Source of the DNA: Hofstenia miamia | Lineage: Eukaryota; Xenacoelomorpha; Acoela | NCBI GenBank assembly: GCA_004352715.1 | Contig: SCFE01000113.1 | Span: forward strand, 158,722-222,721 | Direction: 5' to 3' | Length of the DNA: 64,000 nucleotides | Shown: piece by piece, positions 21,501 to 32,999 of the stretch | Position numbering within the stretch: the first letter of the stretch is position 1 | Layout: each line of letters begins with the position of its first letter | Program-made: the position numbers and the translations under genes | Notes under the pieces: generated by a model | What the model was told of the DNA's origin: nothing | The model's database searches: none | What the model saw: only the letters and a program-made list of their open reading frames with translations

Positions 21501-24500
21501 CCCTAATGTTGCAATGCATATATTGTTTCTAAAGAGTTCGTTTTCTTAAACTATATACACTAATCATTCTTGAGCTAAATAGGAAATATTGAATTGGTTA
21601 ATTTAGATAATTCACAAAACATTTGATAGATTTTGCACTATTGCAATTAAATGCACCGAGTACAATGTCTCAACTCTTGAAATTTGGCATTTTTTTACCA
21701 ATCTAGATGTGTATCTCATCTCATGTTAATAGTTATGATTCTACCAACACTCGTAAATTGAAAATTCGAGAAAACATTCACTGGTGATGGTTATTAAGAA
21801 AGCGATGGAATAGTTTGAAAACAATTGGGTAATGTAGTAAATGGTAAAGGGTTCGAACATTACTTTGGAAAAATCGAAAATTATACGATGAAGTCGGTTA
21901 GTTGTTGGTTCTTAAAAATCTAAGAGAATCATTGAAATGCATTCCGATAAATAGCAGATCATCAAACAGCAAACATAAAGATATAAAAACAATGAATATC
22001 AAAATGTAAAAAAATCTTACCAGCCACTAAATTTAAGCGAAAATATTAGAGTGTAAATTTTATTATTAATAGTGCGAAAAACTTTAAGAGATTTACAAAA
22101 TAAACAAGTGAAGAAGAGCACTTAGACACATGGTATTTGCTTAAGCACAAAATAAATCACATGTTGCGAAGAATTTTAAGCTATAAATATGTTAAAATTC
22201 AAACAGGCATTCGCATTCTATATTTATATAGAATAAAATAAACAAATAATCCATTTCGATTATATTACGAGAATAAATTTTATATGAAATTTAAATATAC
22301 ATTTTAGAACATTATAAATGACTAAATCTTTGTTATAAAGAAAGGTAAAACTTAAACATTTAATATACATTGTATTTGTAATAGTCAACGAAACCTAATT
22401 TCAAACGCTCTAATCTAATTAACAAAATTGTAAAAAACTCACTTCCAAAATATTGTCACCCTTAGGCTCTCTGTTAGCAAGCTGTTGAATGGCATCTCTA
22501 AGTGAAGAATGTTTGACTTTATTTAACAAGGCTGCTACCGATGTCTTCTGGATTATATTAAAACGAACATGCTTGAATACCTCTTTCAAATATATGAAAC
22601 GCCCATCTATGTTGCTTTCAAACCAATTGGTAGCCACGCACAAAACCTAAAAACATGCTAGAAACAAAATCCTTACCTATTGCAACCAATTTTTTTGGTA
22701 AACATTGAAGTAATTATCACTGATTCAAAATTGAGATTGATTAGCTTTATTTATAATTCCTTTTTAAAAATGGCTTTACAGTACAAAAGAAATTTCATTT
22801 TAGCAGTAATATTTGGATACTAGCATGAGTTATCAGAGTGTGCGCACATTTCAACCTATACATCTCCAGGAAGTTCAATGCAGTTCCTGGCAGAATTCAG
22901 AGCATTTTCCAGCCGAAATATGATAGCTGCACACCTTGAATTTTAAATTTCCAGCCAGTTTCTGATAGAAATTGACACAAATAACCTATTGGATGAAATT
23001 TCGCCAGCGAGTCAAATATTAGACAGATGTAGCCATATAATACACCAGAATTTTCTTATTGTAATCACGTGATAACCCTTTTCAACAATGGACACATTAT
23101 GTTCAGTTAATATCAAAAATATAAATAGGTCTGTACCATTGATATAATTGAAAATATCTAAGAAAAAAAATCCCTCAAAACAGACTATTCATAAATCATT
23201 TTAGTTTCTATAATTCAATGTATTTAAACAAAAATTAATTTTGCTAGAGGAAAACAAATGTTTTTTTTATTTGACGTTGAATTAATGTCTTGAGAAACGG
23301 CGAGAAGATGAGACAACGCTATACGCTGCTAAATCCTTCAATGGAGGATGCCAAATTTAAACATCTTGTTGCAGATTTTTAAATCACAGTAGCGCATTTT
23401 AAGAAATGTGTCGATTGCGAATGGTGCAATAAGAAAGGCTAATTTGCAGCAATCATGATGGAAAAGACAAACAAGTGAAAGTATCCATATAGTTTGTTGT
23501 ATCAAGTTGTGATTAACAAGATCACTAGATAATGGAGTTGTTACTGCAATTTCGAATTTTGGTCAGGAACCTATTCCTACCGTTACTTGTTAGTCCAATA
23601 AAAACTTTGATTTATTGGAAATTAGGTACATTATCACAAAATGTTTAAATTACATAGTACCACAATGTACAGTAATAAATCTCAAAACAGAAACATTATA
23701 AACTGCGGCTAGCAGCATTTGGACGCAAACCAATTAGATGTGGTAGTCCTAAAAAATGGAAATTTTTGCCAGTCATGCATCGCGCAAGAGCTCCGCAAAT
23801 CATGTTCTATTTTATTAAGAGTCCCAGATCAGAGCATCAACAATTTGAGAACCCCTACTCTAAATCATACCCGTGAATCAAAAGCCCGTAAGACAATTTT
23901 ACATTTTCTCAGCTATCTTCAATTTATTATATGTAAACAATTTGCTTTAGTTTTTATAAACAGAATTACAAAATAAATATAAAAATACTTTAATCCAGCA
24001 GAAAACACATTTTGATTTTTATTGCTAGAGTAAACGTACTGCAACTTATAATCAATTCGATGATATGTTGTAATTTTTTAGAAAAGTATAAAATTAAATC
24101 ATTAAAATGTCTTACCTGATACTCGGAAGTGATTTTAATATCTTCACTTGATATCAAAGTGACCAAGTGTTGAACACTCAGATTTTGAAATTGGAACGGC
24201 TCTATAAATTCACAAAAGTGGTCCTTAATCCAGACTTCACAAAATTTGGCTAAGGAATAACAAGAATATCTTAGAGCCAAAGTCCATATAGAAATAGCAT
24301 TTGTAGTCGATATGTTAGAACGAAGAAAGATGCAACATATATCTACAGCATCAGGTAAAACTAGCATATCTGCTGCGATTAATAGATCCACACACGTGTT
24401 AGCACATAGCTTTAGTTTCCCAGTATACATGAATTCCAGTAATTCAGAAAATGCAGTTGACGTAACACCAGAAATTGGAATCTAAGTACAGAATCATGAT

Positions 24501-25271
24501 ATATATTCATTGAATTTAATAATGTGAGAAAATTACAATATCACCTTTACAAATTCAATTGCATTTAGAAAATGACAGCGGTTTGATAAATATCCAAAGT
24601 ATTTCTCCGCAAAAGCTTAATAAAGTCGAAGTCGGTACGGAAATAAATGCGATTAGGTACTAGTTTAGGACTGGTGTAATTCGCAAGTTTACTAATTAAA
24701 AGTAGTAGCGCACATTGTTACTCATTAAATTATATTTAAGGTCAAAAATCTAATAAAAAATATCTTTCATGCATACTTTTTACACGAAAACAAACAATAA
24801 ACTTAATGCACAGATGTGTTGAATACATCCGAGGTTATGATTTAAGGATCACACCGCTGCTTAAGTACTGTAAATTATATATGTTATGATTTGTTATTTA
24901 AGGGGAAGCTTCAATATTTTTCGAACTAGAATTAAAACGGATCTTATTGAACTTATTAGCATAATGAAAAGCTTAAGCCGTGAAAATTAACTGAAATATC
25001 GTAAACTGTAAACCTCTACTGAATTCCTTTCAATCATTGATAGAGAAAACATTGCAGCAAAATATGGACTAGCTGAAACCAGCACGGCCTTATGAGCAGG
25101 AAACACATTATTCTCTACAAGAATGTTGACATCACAGAACGAAGGTGATTGGTTGCGTAAAGAGGAAATATTTGTTAAGAGTCGCATGCTATAATCGACA
25201 TGAGCATGATACAGCGACGAGGACGAAGCACATTCAGAACCATCAGTAGACTCTTTTGGTCTAACATTCAT
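18355..25271 (-). CDS. BTB-BACK-Kelch (KLHL-type) protein gene, five exons, 3' end not found
   Basis: Exons on the minus strand are 25271-25014, 24481-24116, 22646-22443, 20475-20244 and 18510-18355. All junctions are GT-AG with phases 0, 0, 0, 1, and they join into one frame of about 405 residues. The start ATG at 25271 begins MNVRPKES. Residues ~25-125 form the BTB domain, ~130-260 the BACK domain, and from ~285 there are two Kelch repeats. KLHL proteins are typically Cullin-3 substrate adaptors: BTB binds Cul3 and the six-blade Kelch propeller binds the target. That role is inferred from the family. A complete protein would have about 570-600 residues; here four Kelch blades and the stop codon are missing after exon 5, which ends in a good donor. 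The rest may lie beyond the left edge, be hidden by rearrangement, or be lost. The paralogue cannot be named. Confidence 0.85.
18674..19198. mobile_element. Non-autonomous hAT element (MITE) with perfect 8-bp TSD
   Basis: The ends are CAGAGATGGGCATC on the left and, inverted, CAGTGATGGACATT on the right, a typical hAT terminus. They are flanked by the identical octamer CTTCCAAC at 18,666-18,673 and 19,199-19,206. Subterminal CGGGTA/CGGGT repeats (TCGGGTACC and TGTCGGGTAA on the left; TGTCGGGTAAAGG and GTCGGGTCGGGTG on the right) fit hAT architecture. There is no coding capacity. It lies in an intron of the Kelch-like gene (18,511-20,243). Confidence 0.9.
19434..19991. mobile_element. Probable second non-autonomous hAT-like element
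   Basis: The left end CTGGGGTAAGGCCCCG pairs imperfectly with the inverted right end CTAGGGTAGGGCCCGC. Flanking octamers TTTATTAC (19,426-19,433) and TTTAAAAC (19,992-19,999) agree at six of eight positions. CG-rich subterminal motifs (GTACCGGACATG; ACGGGCACGGACGG) resemble the neighbouring hAT MITE. Boundaries are less sure than for that element. Confidence 0.45.
20244..20475 (-). CDS. Kelch-like gene exon 4 (first Kelch repeat)
   Basis: 77 codons plus one base, after an ATTTAG acceptor. FVLITGG opens the repeat; LDLVEKFDTSTHEWTVLPSM and PRFGHTLVNLSNKVYALG complete the blade. It ends in phase 1 at GTAACT. The loop GLTKAQLGGLARTTDDDFQS is longer than usual, which may help identify the orthologue. 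Confidence 0.88.
20476..22442. other. Intron of the Kelch-like gene
   Basis: Non-coding. A small imperfect hairpin around GATCCGGAGCGTACAT and ATGTACCGGATC occurs at about 21,368-21,407. With the adjacent CGATCCGG it recalls the CG-rich ends of the hAT-like elements, but no partner end was found. Confidence 0.5.
22205..22305. repeat. Dispersed direct repeat, copy A
   Basis: GCATTCGCATTCTATATTTA followed by AACAAATAATCCATTTCGAT recurs with high similarity at 26,998-27,082. Confidence 0.7.
22443..22646 (-). CDS. Kelch-like gene exon 3 (BACK domain)
   Basis: 68 codons after a TTTTTTAG acceptor. VLCVATNWFESNIDGRFIYL followed by EVFKHVRFNII matches the BACK pattern 'V--A---W---D---R---L--L---VR'. 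It ends ...GDNILE in phase 0 at the perfect donor GTGAGT. Confidence 0.9.
22647..24115. other. Intron of the Kelch-like gene
   Basis: No second gene is supported. The plus-strand ORF at 23,719-23,976 has no recognisable motif and lies antisense within the intron. 24,482-25,013 is likewise intronic and featureless. Confidence 0.5.
24116..24481 (-). CDS. Kelch-like gene exon 2 (end of BTB, start of BACK)
   Basis: 122 codons after a TTCTGTACTTAG acceptor, starting IPISGVTSTAFSELLEFMYT, the usual BTB continuation. The BACK domain begins around CVDLLIAADMLVLPDAVDIC and NAISIWTLALRYSC. The exon ends ...ITSEYQ in phase 0 at the donor GTAAGA. Confidence 0.9.
25014..25271 (-). CDS. Kelch-like gene exon 1 (first half of BTB)
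   Basis: 86 codons from ATG. It contains FCDVNILVENNVFPAHKAVL and SASPYFAAMFS, the conserved 'DV-L-V----F-AHK-VL-A-S-YF--MF' of BTB domains. It ends after ...RNSVE in phase 0 at a GTTTAC donor. An upstream non-coding exon is possible but not visible. Confidence 0.88.
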
Positions 25272-26030
25272 TGCAAAGAGCTACATGATGCTAAAACAAG
25301 AGAATATTACTATATGAGTGGTTGAATTCACAAGAAAGGTGTTAAAACTTCTAGCCCTGAGTAAAATCGTGTTGTTATTATATTCCTTTTATTCACAATA
25401 AATATTTAGCTGATATAAAAGAAAACATTCAGCAAAAAAGAAAACTGTTTAATGCATAACAGATTCATTATTCTATTTAAATTAGGGTTAGCCCACTAAA
25501 TTTCTCATCCTTGATATGAAATAACTAACTGGGAAACATTATTATACATGATTGAGCAAATTTTCATTGACTTAATTCATGTGGGGGGATTCTTTCCCCA
25601 ACCTCCAAACTTTTTTGTCGTTTCCAGTATTTTTATTTTGCCTCATTTTGTAAAAAAGGAAAAATTATTTTTTCGTCGCGAGACTGCCTGATGATGTTAT
25701 TTTTCATGTGACTCAATTTTTGATGGCTTAGAAAAGATAGTCACCCTGGGAGTAAAGTGACCCTAAAACCACTTTCTGAGCAAGAGTTGTGTGCATTTTT
25801 GGTCACATTATCAAATTTTTACGTGTTTTTAGACATCATATCCAGGGCATTAACCTGTGATCAACACTAATAAAATGTTTTTACACGTAAATTCAGAATA
25901 CAAAGTTGCTTTACTATATATTAGTCTATATAAAAGGAAATTACATTCATGTTACTGTATAGTGCACCTATACTTACGGAATTTAAAGAGAATTCATTAC
26001 ATTGATAATTATTTTATTGTGTACTTATAC
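25272..26030. other. Region upstream of the Kelch-like gene start
   Basis: This should hold the promoter and any 5' UTR. I see no specific TATA/Inr arrangement that could be defended in such AT-rich DNA. Confidence 0.3.
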
Positions 26031-26033
26031 AAA

Positions 26034-26190
26034 AAACGAGGAGAAATGCAATAACATACGTAAAAATAATAGATATAGACCGATAACTTTGCATAATTAA
26101 CCAAATTCGTAGCACGTGGTATATATTTAAGGAGAGTAGCACTAAAACTTGGAATTCATTGAAAATTATTATATGTTATTAAAAGAATGT
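26034..26190. repeat. Dispersed inverted repeat, left copy
   Basis: About 150 bp, including AATAATAGATATAGACCGAT and CATAATTAACCAAATTCGTA and GCACGTGGTATATATT. It recurs in opposite orientation at 28,765-28,920, about 2.6 kb away. Confidence 0.75.
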
Positions 26191-26997
26191 AAGAAAATAG
26201 ACGTATATTCATGCAAATCTATCATTTTTAGTGTAAATCAAGCCTTATTAATAGTGATTTTAAAATATTTTGGAGTTTTTATGCTTTGCAGCCGCTTTGC
26301 ATTTTCCGAGAATTTGTCCTCACGATTTGCATTTATTTCCACATTTTATTTACCAGTTAGTAAAACCGAATTCATAGCTAACGTGACAGAGTTAAAATTT
26401 TAATGCATAAATAGCATTCACTCCGTTAATATTGTTATAAATATATTTTGTACAGTGCGGATGTAAAGTATTACCTGGGTGCAATTACTATGCGCCTGTC
26501 GATATACAATTATTACTGAAAATTCAATTAAATACTCAAAGTGATATATGGATTAAATTTAACGTATAGAATTATACAATTTCATACTTGTATTGAAGAT
26601 ATATATATATGGGGCTCAACATAGGGACTTTCATAATTGAAGCATGTAGTGCAAGAAGCCATTATGCACAAATTGATTCAAAACCAAAAATCGCCTTTTG
26701 TTAGTTTACGTTTGTATCTTTGTTATATAATGTCGGTTAACTGACTCTTCATAAAACTATAATCAAAAGCAGTGTCATTTTACTTGTTTTACACCTAACA
26801 CCATGTAGTTTATCTTCACATATAGAACATTTTCTTCAACGAGGTGCAATGTCCTAAGGAGATTGATGCAATTCAGATATTTTTACAGTTAGCCATTGCC
26901 TTAAATAATATGGAAATCCACATATGTACAAGACGCCATAAATAAGATTTTTATATAGAAAGCCATCTATAATTTACTGAATCGCCAACTATATAAT

Positions 26998-27082
26998 TCA
27001 AATACGCATTCGCATTCTATATTTATATAAAAAAAAAGATAAACAAATAATCCATTTCGATTATTTTATATGAAATTTATAT
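26998..27082. repeat. Dispersed direct repeat, copy B
   Basis: Second copy of the 22,205-22,305 repeat, running into the TA microsatellite. Confidence 0.7.
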
Positions 27083-27340
27083 ATATATATATATATNNNN
27101 NNNNNNNNNNNNNNNNNNNNNNNNNNNNNNNNNNNNNNNNNNNNNNNNNNNNNNNNNNNNNNNNNNNNNNNNNNNNNNNNNNNNNNNNNNNNNNNNNNNN
27201 NNNNNNNNNNNNNNNNNNNNNNNNNNNNNNNNNNNNNNNNNNNNNNNNNNNNNNNNNNNNNNNNNNNNNNNNNNNNNNNNNNNNNNNNNNNNNNNNNNNN
27301 NNNNNNNNNNNATATATATATATATATATATATATATAGA
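27078..27340. repeat. (TA)n microsatellite with N gap
   Basis: TA repeats flank an N run at 27,097-27,311. Reading frames through it are meaningless. Confidence 0.9.
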
Positions 27341-27482
27341 AAGATGACTTTGTTTGTCATCACACACATGATAAACAAACACACCGTTATGTCGTTATGT
27401 ATTTTTTTGGAGGAAATACACTAGATAAACCATGCTTAGCAATTGATTCTTTATGATGTATTTGGAGGATAGAGTGCGCGAG

Positions 27483-28217
27483 AAAAGATTGATGCCAAGC
27501 ATGACTCACAGATATATTAACGTTTATTCCCCAAAATATAGAGTAAAAAACAGGTGCGGGTAGAAATGAGATTTCAAAAAAACAAAGTAGTCCACATAGT
27601 GTGTATCTATAAAGGTCTTTAATATATGTTTTTTTTTTTATAAAAAATCGAGAGATATATTCTCGAAGTCGATCCAAACATTACTCACATATATAATAAA
27701 GTTTCCCCCAAAATATAGAGAATAAAAAACATGTGGGGGTAGATAAAAAATTTTAAAAAAAACAAAGTAGTCCATAGCCTATGCATCTTTAAAGGACTTT
27801 ATTAGATGTAGTTTTTAATTTGAAAACTAATGAACTAGGTTCGAAGTCGATCCAAGCATGATTCACTGAAATATTAAAGATTATTCCCCAAAATATAGAG
27901 TCAAGAACAGTTGTGGGTTGATAAATGAAATTTCAAAAAAAAACAAAGTAGTCCACATAGCCTATGCATCTAAAAAGGTCTTTAATAGATGGTTTTTTTT
28001 ATTTGAAAGCTAATGAAATATTTTCGAAGTCGATCCAAGCATGACTCACAGATATATTAATGTTTACCCCAAAATATATAGAGTAAAAAACAGGTGGGGG
28101 TAGATAAAAGATATTACAAAAAAAAAAAGTAGTACATAGTCTATGTATCTATAAAGGTCTTTAATATATGTATTTGTTTATTTGGTTTAATGAACTAGGT
28201 GTGAAGTTGATCCAATC
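27483..28217. repeat. ~180-bp tandem satellite, about four copies
   Basis: The landmark TCGAAGTCGATCCAAGCATG, with variants, recurs at about 27,483, 27,662, 27,841, 28,024 and 28,202, i.e. every 178-183 bp. Each unit also contains CCCCAAAATATAGAGT, ACAAAGTAGTCCA and AAAGGTCTTTAATA in the same order. Copies differ by scattered substitutions and small indels, so the array is not freshly amplified. It lies between the Kelch-like gene and the CpG-poor region. Confidence 0.9.
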
Positions 28218-28219
28218 AT

Positions 28220-29258
28220 TTTTGCTGAGAAATGACAAACGACGAATATCTGTGAAAACCAGCAAAAAAATTTGTTTTCATTTTAAATTTTTAGACCCAT
28301 TAATCCAGTAGGATATATTGTTGAGAAGATACTGAGACACACTAACTGAAAAAATTCAAAAATTTTGCATTCTCCTCAATTTTAAACACCAAAAAGGGGA
28401 TTCGTCGTTTGTAACACTCATTTTTTTCAAAATTCGTCTTGTGTGATGAAGTTTTACCATTAGTATGGTACAACGACGAATACATATGTGTATATATATA
28501 TAGATATATACATCGCCTGAAAATAAAATGCCATTGTAATGAAAATGCTGCAAACTAATCAGAGGCATGAGCGAAAACTAAGGTGGGCTTCAATGGTTCG
28601 AACAGGGACTATGATTCAGATTTATATTCTTAATGTGAAAATCTTTAAAAAAAAGGATGCAAATTTTCTTAAAAACTATTTACTCACATATTAGTTGTTA
28701 TAATAATACGACACATTGAATAATCGAAAAAATATACTTTTATACTTTGCAATTTGTTTAAGAATAGATAATAATTTTCTATGAATTCTAAGTTTTCTGT
28801 GCTATTGTTCTTCAATATATACCACGTGCTACGAATTTGGTTAATTATGCAAAGTTATCCGTCTATATCTATTATTTTTAAATTTTTTACCTATGCTATT
28901 GCATTTCTGATCGTTTTTACCTTATATTAGTGTTTATTTTGTCCGCGTGCTCCCTATTCTATACCGTCGCCTACTGCATCTATATTTTGGTAGAAAATTG
29001 ATATGAATACTTCAAACGTTTTCTATGTAAGACAGTATCCATACATTTGCATTTCATATAAATATTGCTGCGAAAATAAATTACAAAATACCATAAAACT
29101 GCCATTCAAAAAGAAGTTGAGTGGTTAGATTTGAGAGTTATTTCAATTTTTATCAAAATCCTTGACTAAAATCAAATGCAAAGATTTTGTTTAGTACTTT
29201 TCGCCAATAAATGTTTTTGCGGTGGTACTTTTTAACGATATAAGGAACCTTCAAACCG
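28220..29258. other. AT-rich intergenic sequence, last CpG-containing stretch
   Basis: No gene. It contains the right copy of the dispersed inverted repeat (28,765-28,920). The last CpG before the desert is at 29,257-29,258. Confidence 0.5.
28765..28920. repeat. Dispersed inverted repeat, right copy
   Basis: Reverse-complement relative of 26,034-26,190. The two copies differ by several substitutions and small indels. Confidence 0.75.
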
Positions 29259-29596
29259 AAATACAGAAACTTTTACAATAATAATTAATTTTGTAAGCTA
29301 AAAAATAATTGCTTGTGATTCCAACTGAAATTTAAAATAAATTAATTAAAAATTATGGCATTCTAATTTGGATTTTTGATAGTCTGAGCATAAGTAGTGA
29401 TTATTGCCCTTCTGAGTTTTGCAAACTCATTAGTGTCCATGTTTTTATATTTTTATGTGCTCAATTATCTAGCAAGCAAATTTAGTTACTCTCTAGGACC
29501 AAGTTTGAGACTCTACATTTTGATTTTGACTTCAAATATTTTCCTAGTGAAAGTTTTTTCAAATATTAAATCTAAAACTTAAATTTAAATATTTTT

Positions 29597-30230
29597 AGTC
29601 AAAAACTTTCTAAAAATAAAGCAACCATTAAAAAATATTTATTAAATTTTGCAAAAATTGACTGTTTCTTGATGGTTGATGTAATACACAGAAATTTAAT
29701 AATTTTCATGGTTGGTACTTTTTATCAACATATTAAATCTTGAAACCAACATAGGGAACTTTGAGATTAACATAGCAAATCATTATGAATGAGGTATGAA
29801 GATTAATCACATGAGATAGGTCACTTAAAATTTTACATATGTACATTGAAATATTTATCTGAGTTTTTTTTGAAATAAAGTATAGTATTTTATCATTTAG
29901 TCTAGATTACAACTCAATAAACAACTGCTAAAAACTAAATTATGATGTCTCTTTTGATATAGTTGATATGTATACCTCATTCATGTTAAATTTTTGTTAA
30001 TGTTGTCATAATGATTTCCTATGCAGATCTCAAGGTTTCCTTTGTTGGATTCAAGATTTCATATGTTGATAAAAAGTACCAAACCAATTTTCATTCATCT
30101 TACAAAATGGAAATTTTGTGAACAGAAAGACTGTCAAATCAACCAACAATAATGAGACAGATTATTTCTACAAAATTTAAGAAATATTTTTTAATGGTTG
30201 CATTATTTTTAGAAAGCCAATTCTTACTAA
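29597..30230. repeat. Imperfect inverted repeat with ~200-250-bp arms
   Basis: The left arm (29,597-29,798) and inverted right arm (29,972-30,230) share CAACCATTAAAAAATATTT, TTGGTACTTTTTATCAACAT, AAATCTTGAA-CCAACA and ATGAATGAGGTAT, in order, around a ~170-bp centre. It could be a fold-back MITE or two converging copies of a repeat. Terminal duplications were not identified. Confidence 0.75.
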
Positions 30231-31059
30231 GCATATTTATATTTAAATTTTAGCAAACATACTCCTATTCTGATTTCTTAAAGCTAAAAAATAATTATTT
30301 TCAAAAGATTTAGAAAGTTTTGATATTTTGCAATATTTTCAAGTGAATTTTTTTAGTATTAAAGTTAGAAAATTCTGAGAACTAAAAAACCCTGCTTTAA
30401 AACAGGCCATTGATGCCTAGAAGAAAGTGTCTGTTGATTCTTAGTACTTAACAATGAATATTTGTCATTCAATTTAGAAAAATTGGAATTTCTATTCAAG
30501 TGTTTATTATTATGTGTATTCAATTTCTTTGAATGTAGCTTTAGGAGTTTAGTTAGTAAGCTTTGTCACTGTAAAATGGCAAGCTTGTATTACTTTTGTA
30601 GCATTTAACCCATTAAATATAAATATTTCTTTAGCAACTTTTGTATTGTTACATGGTATAAAAAATTTCCATTTAGATTGAAATAAATTAATCCTAAATT
30701 GAGCAATACAACACTCATTATTTGGAATTCATTTTTGAGGAACAAAATACATATGTTTTAGAAAGCTAGAATATTACTATTTTGGTCAAAATACTATATT
30801 TGATATTAATGGCTTGATTCATAATTTCTAAGTAAATTGTTTCTGGGAAGTTAATTCATGTGAAAATTGCAGTAAATAGAAAATCTTGGAATATAAAATT
30901 AATGTTCTCTTCTGTGTGGTGTATAGATATATTTCATTAATGGGATGATTCATTAACTGATCATCAATCAAGATGTTTCAATAACAGGATGTTCTACTAA
31001 CCAATTTTTTTACTAAATAGATGTTTCCCTTAGATTGTAGAAGATAACCCTGTAGAAAC
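30231..31059. other. AT-rich, CpG-free, no gene seen
   Basis: No motif, tandem repeat or LTR boundary supported. Confidence 0.45.
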
Positions 31060-32310
31060 TTTCAGGTATAACTAGTAAAGCAAACCCAGCATTTGATAAG
31101 TATTTTCAAACCCATGCAACTTCCCAATTTCTACTTTATTTGTTAGACAATGCATACCAATACTGCCTAATGCTAGATAAAAACATGAATTCTGACTATG
31201 AGTTGTCAAAAAGCAATTTCCAAAAACATTACAACACCCCACATGTGAAGCAACAGTATTTAATTCATTTTCCCAATTCCAAAAAAATGAAAATTTTAAA
31301 ATTTACAGAAACACAAACAAACCTTCTCCATATGATTGATTACCATTGATTTGCAGGTGATTACCCCCTCAACTCATAAAAACACAGTGTTTCTTGGCTA
31401 GAAAAATGAAAATGGCAAAATTTCCATCAAAGAGGACACAAGAGTAATGTCAGATGTTATTTACATGACAAAGAACAAAAAAAACTTAAAAAGGATCTTA
31501 GGCTTCCTCAATTATCATTGTAATTTTAATTCAAATCTGGCTAAAAAACTGCAAAAATATTGGAATTGTTAAAATACAAATGCACATTTGGATGGAATTG
31601 GTAACACCAATAAGATGACCTGGTAACACCAATAAGAAATGTGGAAATTAATGTCAGAAATTAAAATTTTGCAATCTTTAGTCACTCCAAAGTATGATTT
31701 ACCATTCATTGTTGAATATGATGGCAGCTCAGTTGCAATAGGCACAGTATTGAGTCAAGAAAAGACAGCATTGAATAAAGGAGACAAATCTAGCATAATT
31801 GCTAGATGGATTAAAATGTTAAATGATTTTAATTTTATGATAATATTTTGAAAAAGAACACTCCCCTGGAATGCCTATCTTTGGACATTACTCCCATAAT
31901 ATGAAAGAGATCTAAAACATATGGAAAGTAAAAAATTCACTTTACATTTATCCCTAAATTTCAATATGCATGATTTAAGCATAAATTACAGCAGTAAGCT
32001 CTCATTAAATATTTCACAAAATTAAAGGAACAGCAGAAGAAGAAATAGTATTAAAGGAAAACAAAAACAAAATATTAAAGCATATAATAGACAAAGTCAA
32101 ACAGATTGTGGTGTTCACTTTCAATCCAAACACTTTGCAGGGATGACAAGACACCTTCAAGTGATACTTGAGGCAATGCAGCATATTACCACCAAGCAAA
32201 TGGTGTTGTTGAATACCTAAGCCATACACTGATTGAGCTAATACATGTAATGACAAATAAGATTGGTTGTAAACACTGGTGAAAAATCATTAAGCAAGTT
32301 AAATATTTTG
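31060..32310 (+). pseudogene. Ty3/gypsy element fragment, plus strand, heavily deleted
   Basis: Fragments follow in the order gag-pol. A gag piece at 31,140-31,260 (YCLMLDKNMNSDYELSKSNF, QKHYNTPH) resembles the gag at 43.8 kb. A reverse-transcriptase tail near 31,390-31,540 includes RILGFLNYHCNF. RNase H starts at 31,690 with PFIVEYDGSSVAIGTVLSQE, where the family normally has D-A-S-x. An integrase end at about 32,185-32,260 reads YYHQANGVVEYLSHTLIELI, including the catalytic Glu region. Most of the protease, the RT palm and the integrase core are missing. No LTR of its own was recognised; the minus-strand element's LTR starts 200 bp downstream. Confidence 0.65.
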
Positions 32311-32504
32311 TAATGCCATAGTGCATAGCACAACTAAAACCACACCATTCTGATTAACATTTAGTGAAGGTGCTTGTGCATTATTATGTATAATATTTAC
32401 TGTGATGAACCAATACATGAATATACTAAAAACTTTTAAGCCACAACACTAAACAAAATGCAACTAGATAAGAGAACACTTTCAACAAAAAATTTTTCAG
32501 GTAA

Positions 32505-32757
32505 TGTAGAATCACTGGGTGGAATCCTTTGTTTACAATTCTAGAAGAATATTCCCATGCAAATTAATTAAGTAATAATAACACATGTATCTAATTGAGG
32601 GGACAACAACTACTAGCACAAAACTACAATCAAAATAAACATCATTAAAAAATTATGTCATCAAATTGTAATATAGTAAAAATTAACATAGAAATAGAAT
32701 GCAATTAACAAATAAAAATAATTTTAGCATTGGGGTGTCTCTGAGTAACACTAGACA
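32505..32757 (-). repeat. 3' LTR of element 2, internally deleted
   Basis: On the plus strand it starts TGTAGAATCACTGGGTGGAA and ends CTAGACA. Compared with the 5' LTR it lacks about 650 bp between GGAATCC (32,527) and TTTACAATTCTAGAA. It matches 38,800-38,981 for the remainder. Confidence 0.8.
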
Positions 32758-32768
32758 TCCCCCTTATC
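32758..32768 (-). other. Polypurine tract of element 2
   Basis: Minus strand GATAAGGGGGA directly precedes the LTR start TGTCTAGTG. This is the expected plus-strand primer site. Confidence 0.75.
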
Positions 32769-32999
32769 AATTTAAATTTGCAGTAACAGGCAGATGAGAG
32801 GACCAGCTACAACTGTTGAGTTTCTTCTACCATTTGTACTGCTTACACTTCATCCCAACTGACCAATTCTGGGAAATGAGGGCATTTAGTTACCTGCATC
32901 AAGGCTTCCCACTGTGTGAGACCTTCATTCCTTAGCCAAAATAATTTGGACAGTTCTTCCTCAGATGGAGCAATCTCTATGTAAAAATGTCATGAAAGT

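Noticed and set aside
27400-28220. CRISPR-like array
   Set aside because: The units are ~180 bp and diverged with no spacer structure, in a eukaryotic genome; it is a satellite.
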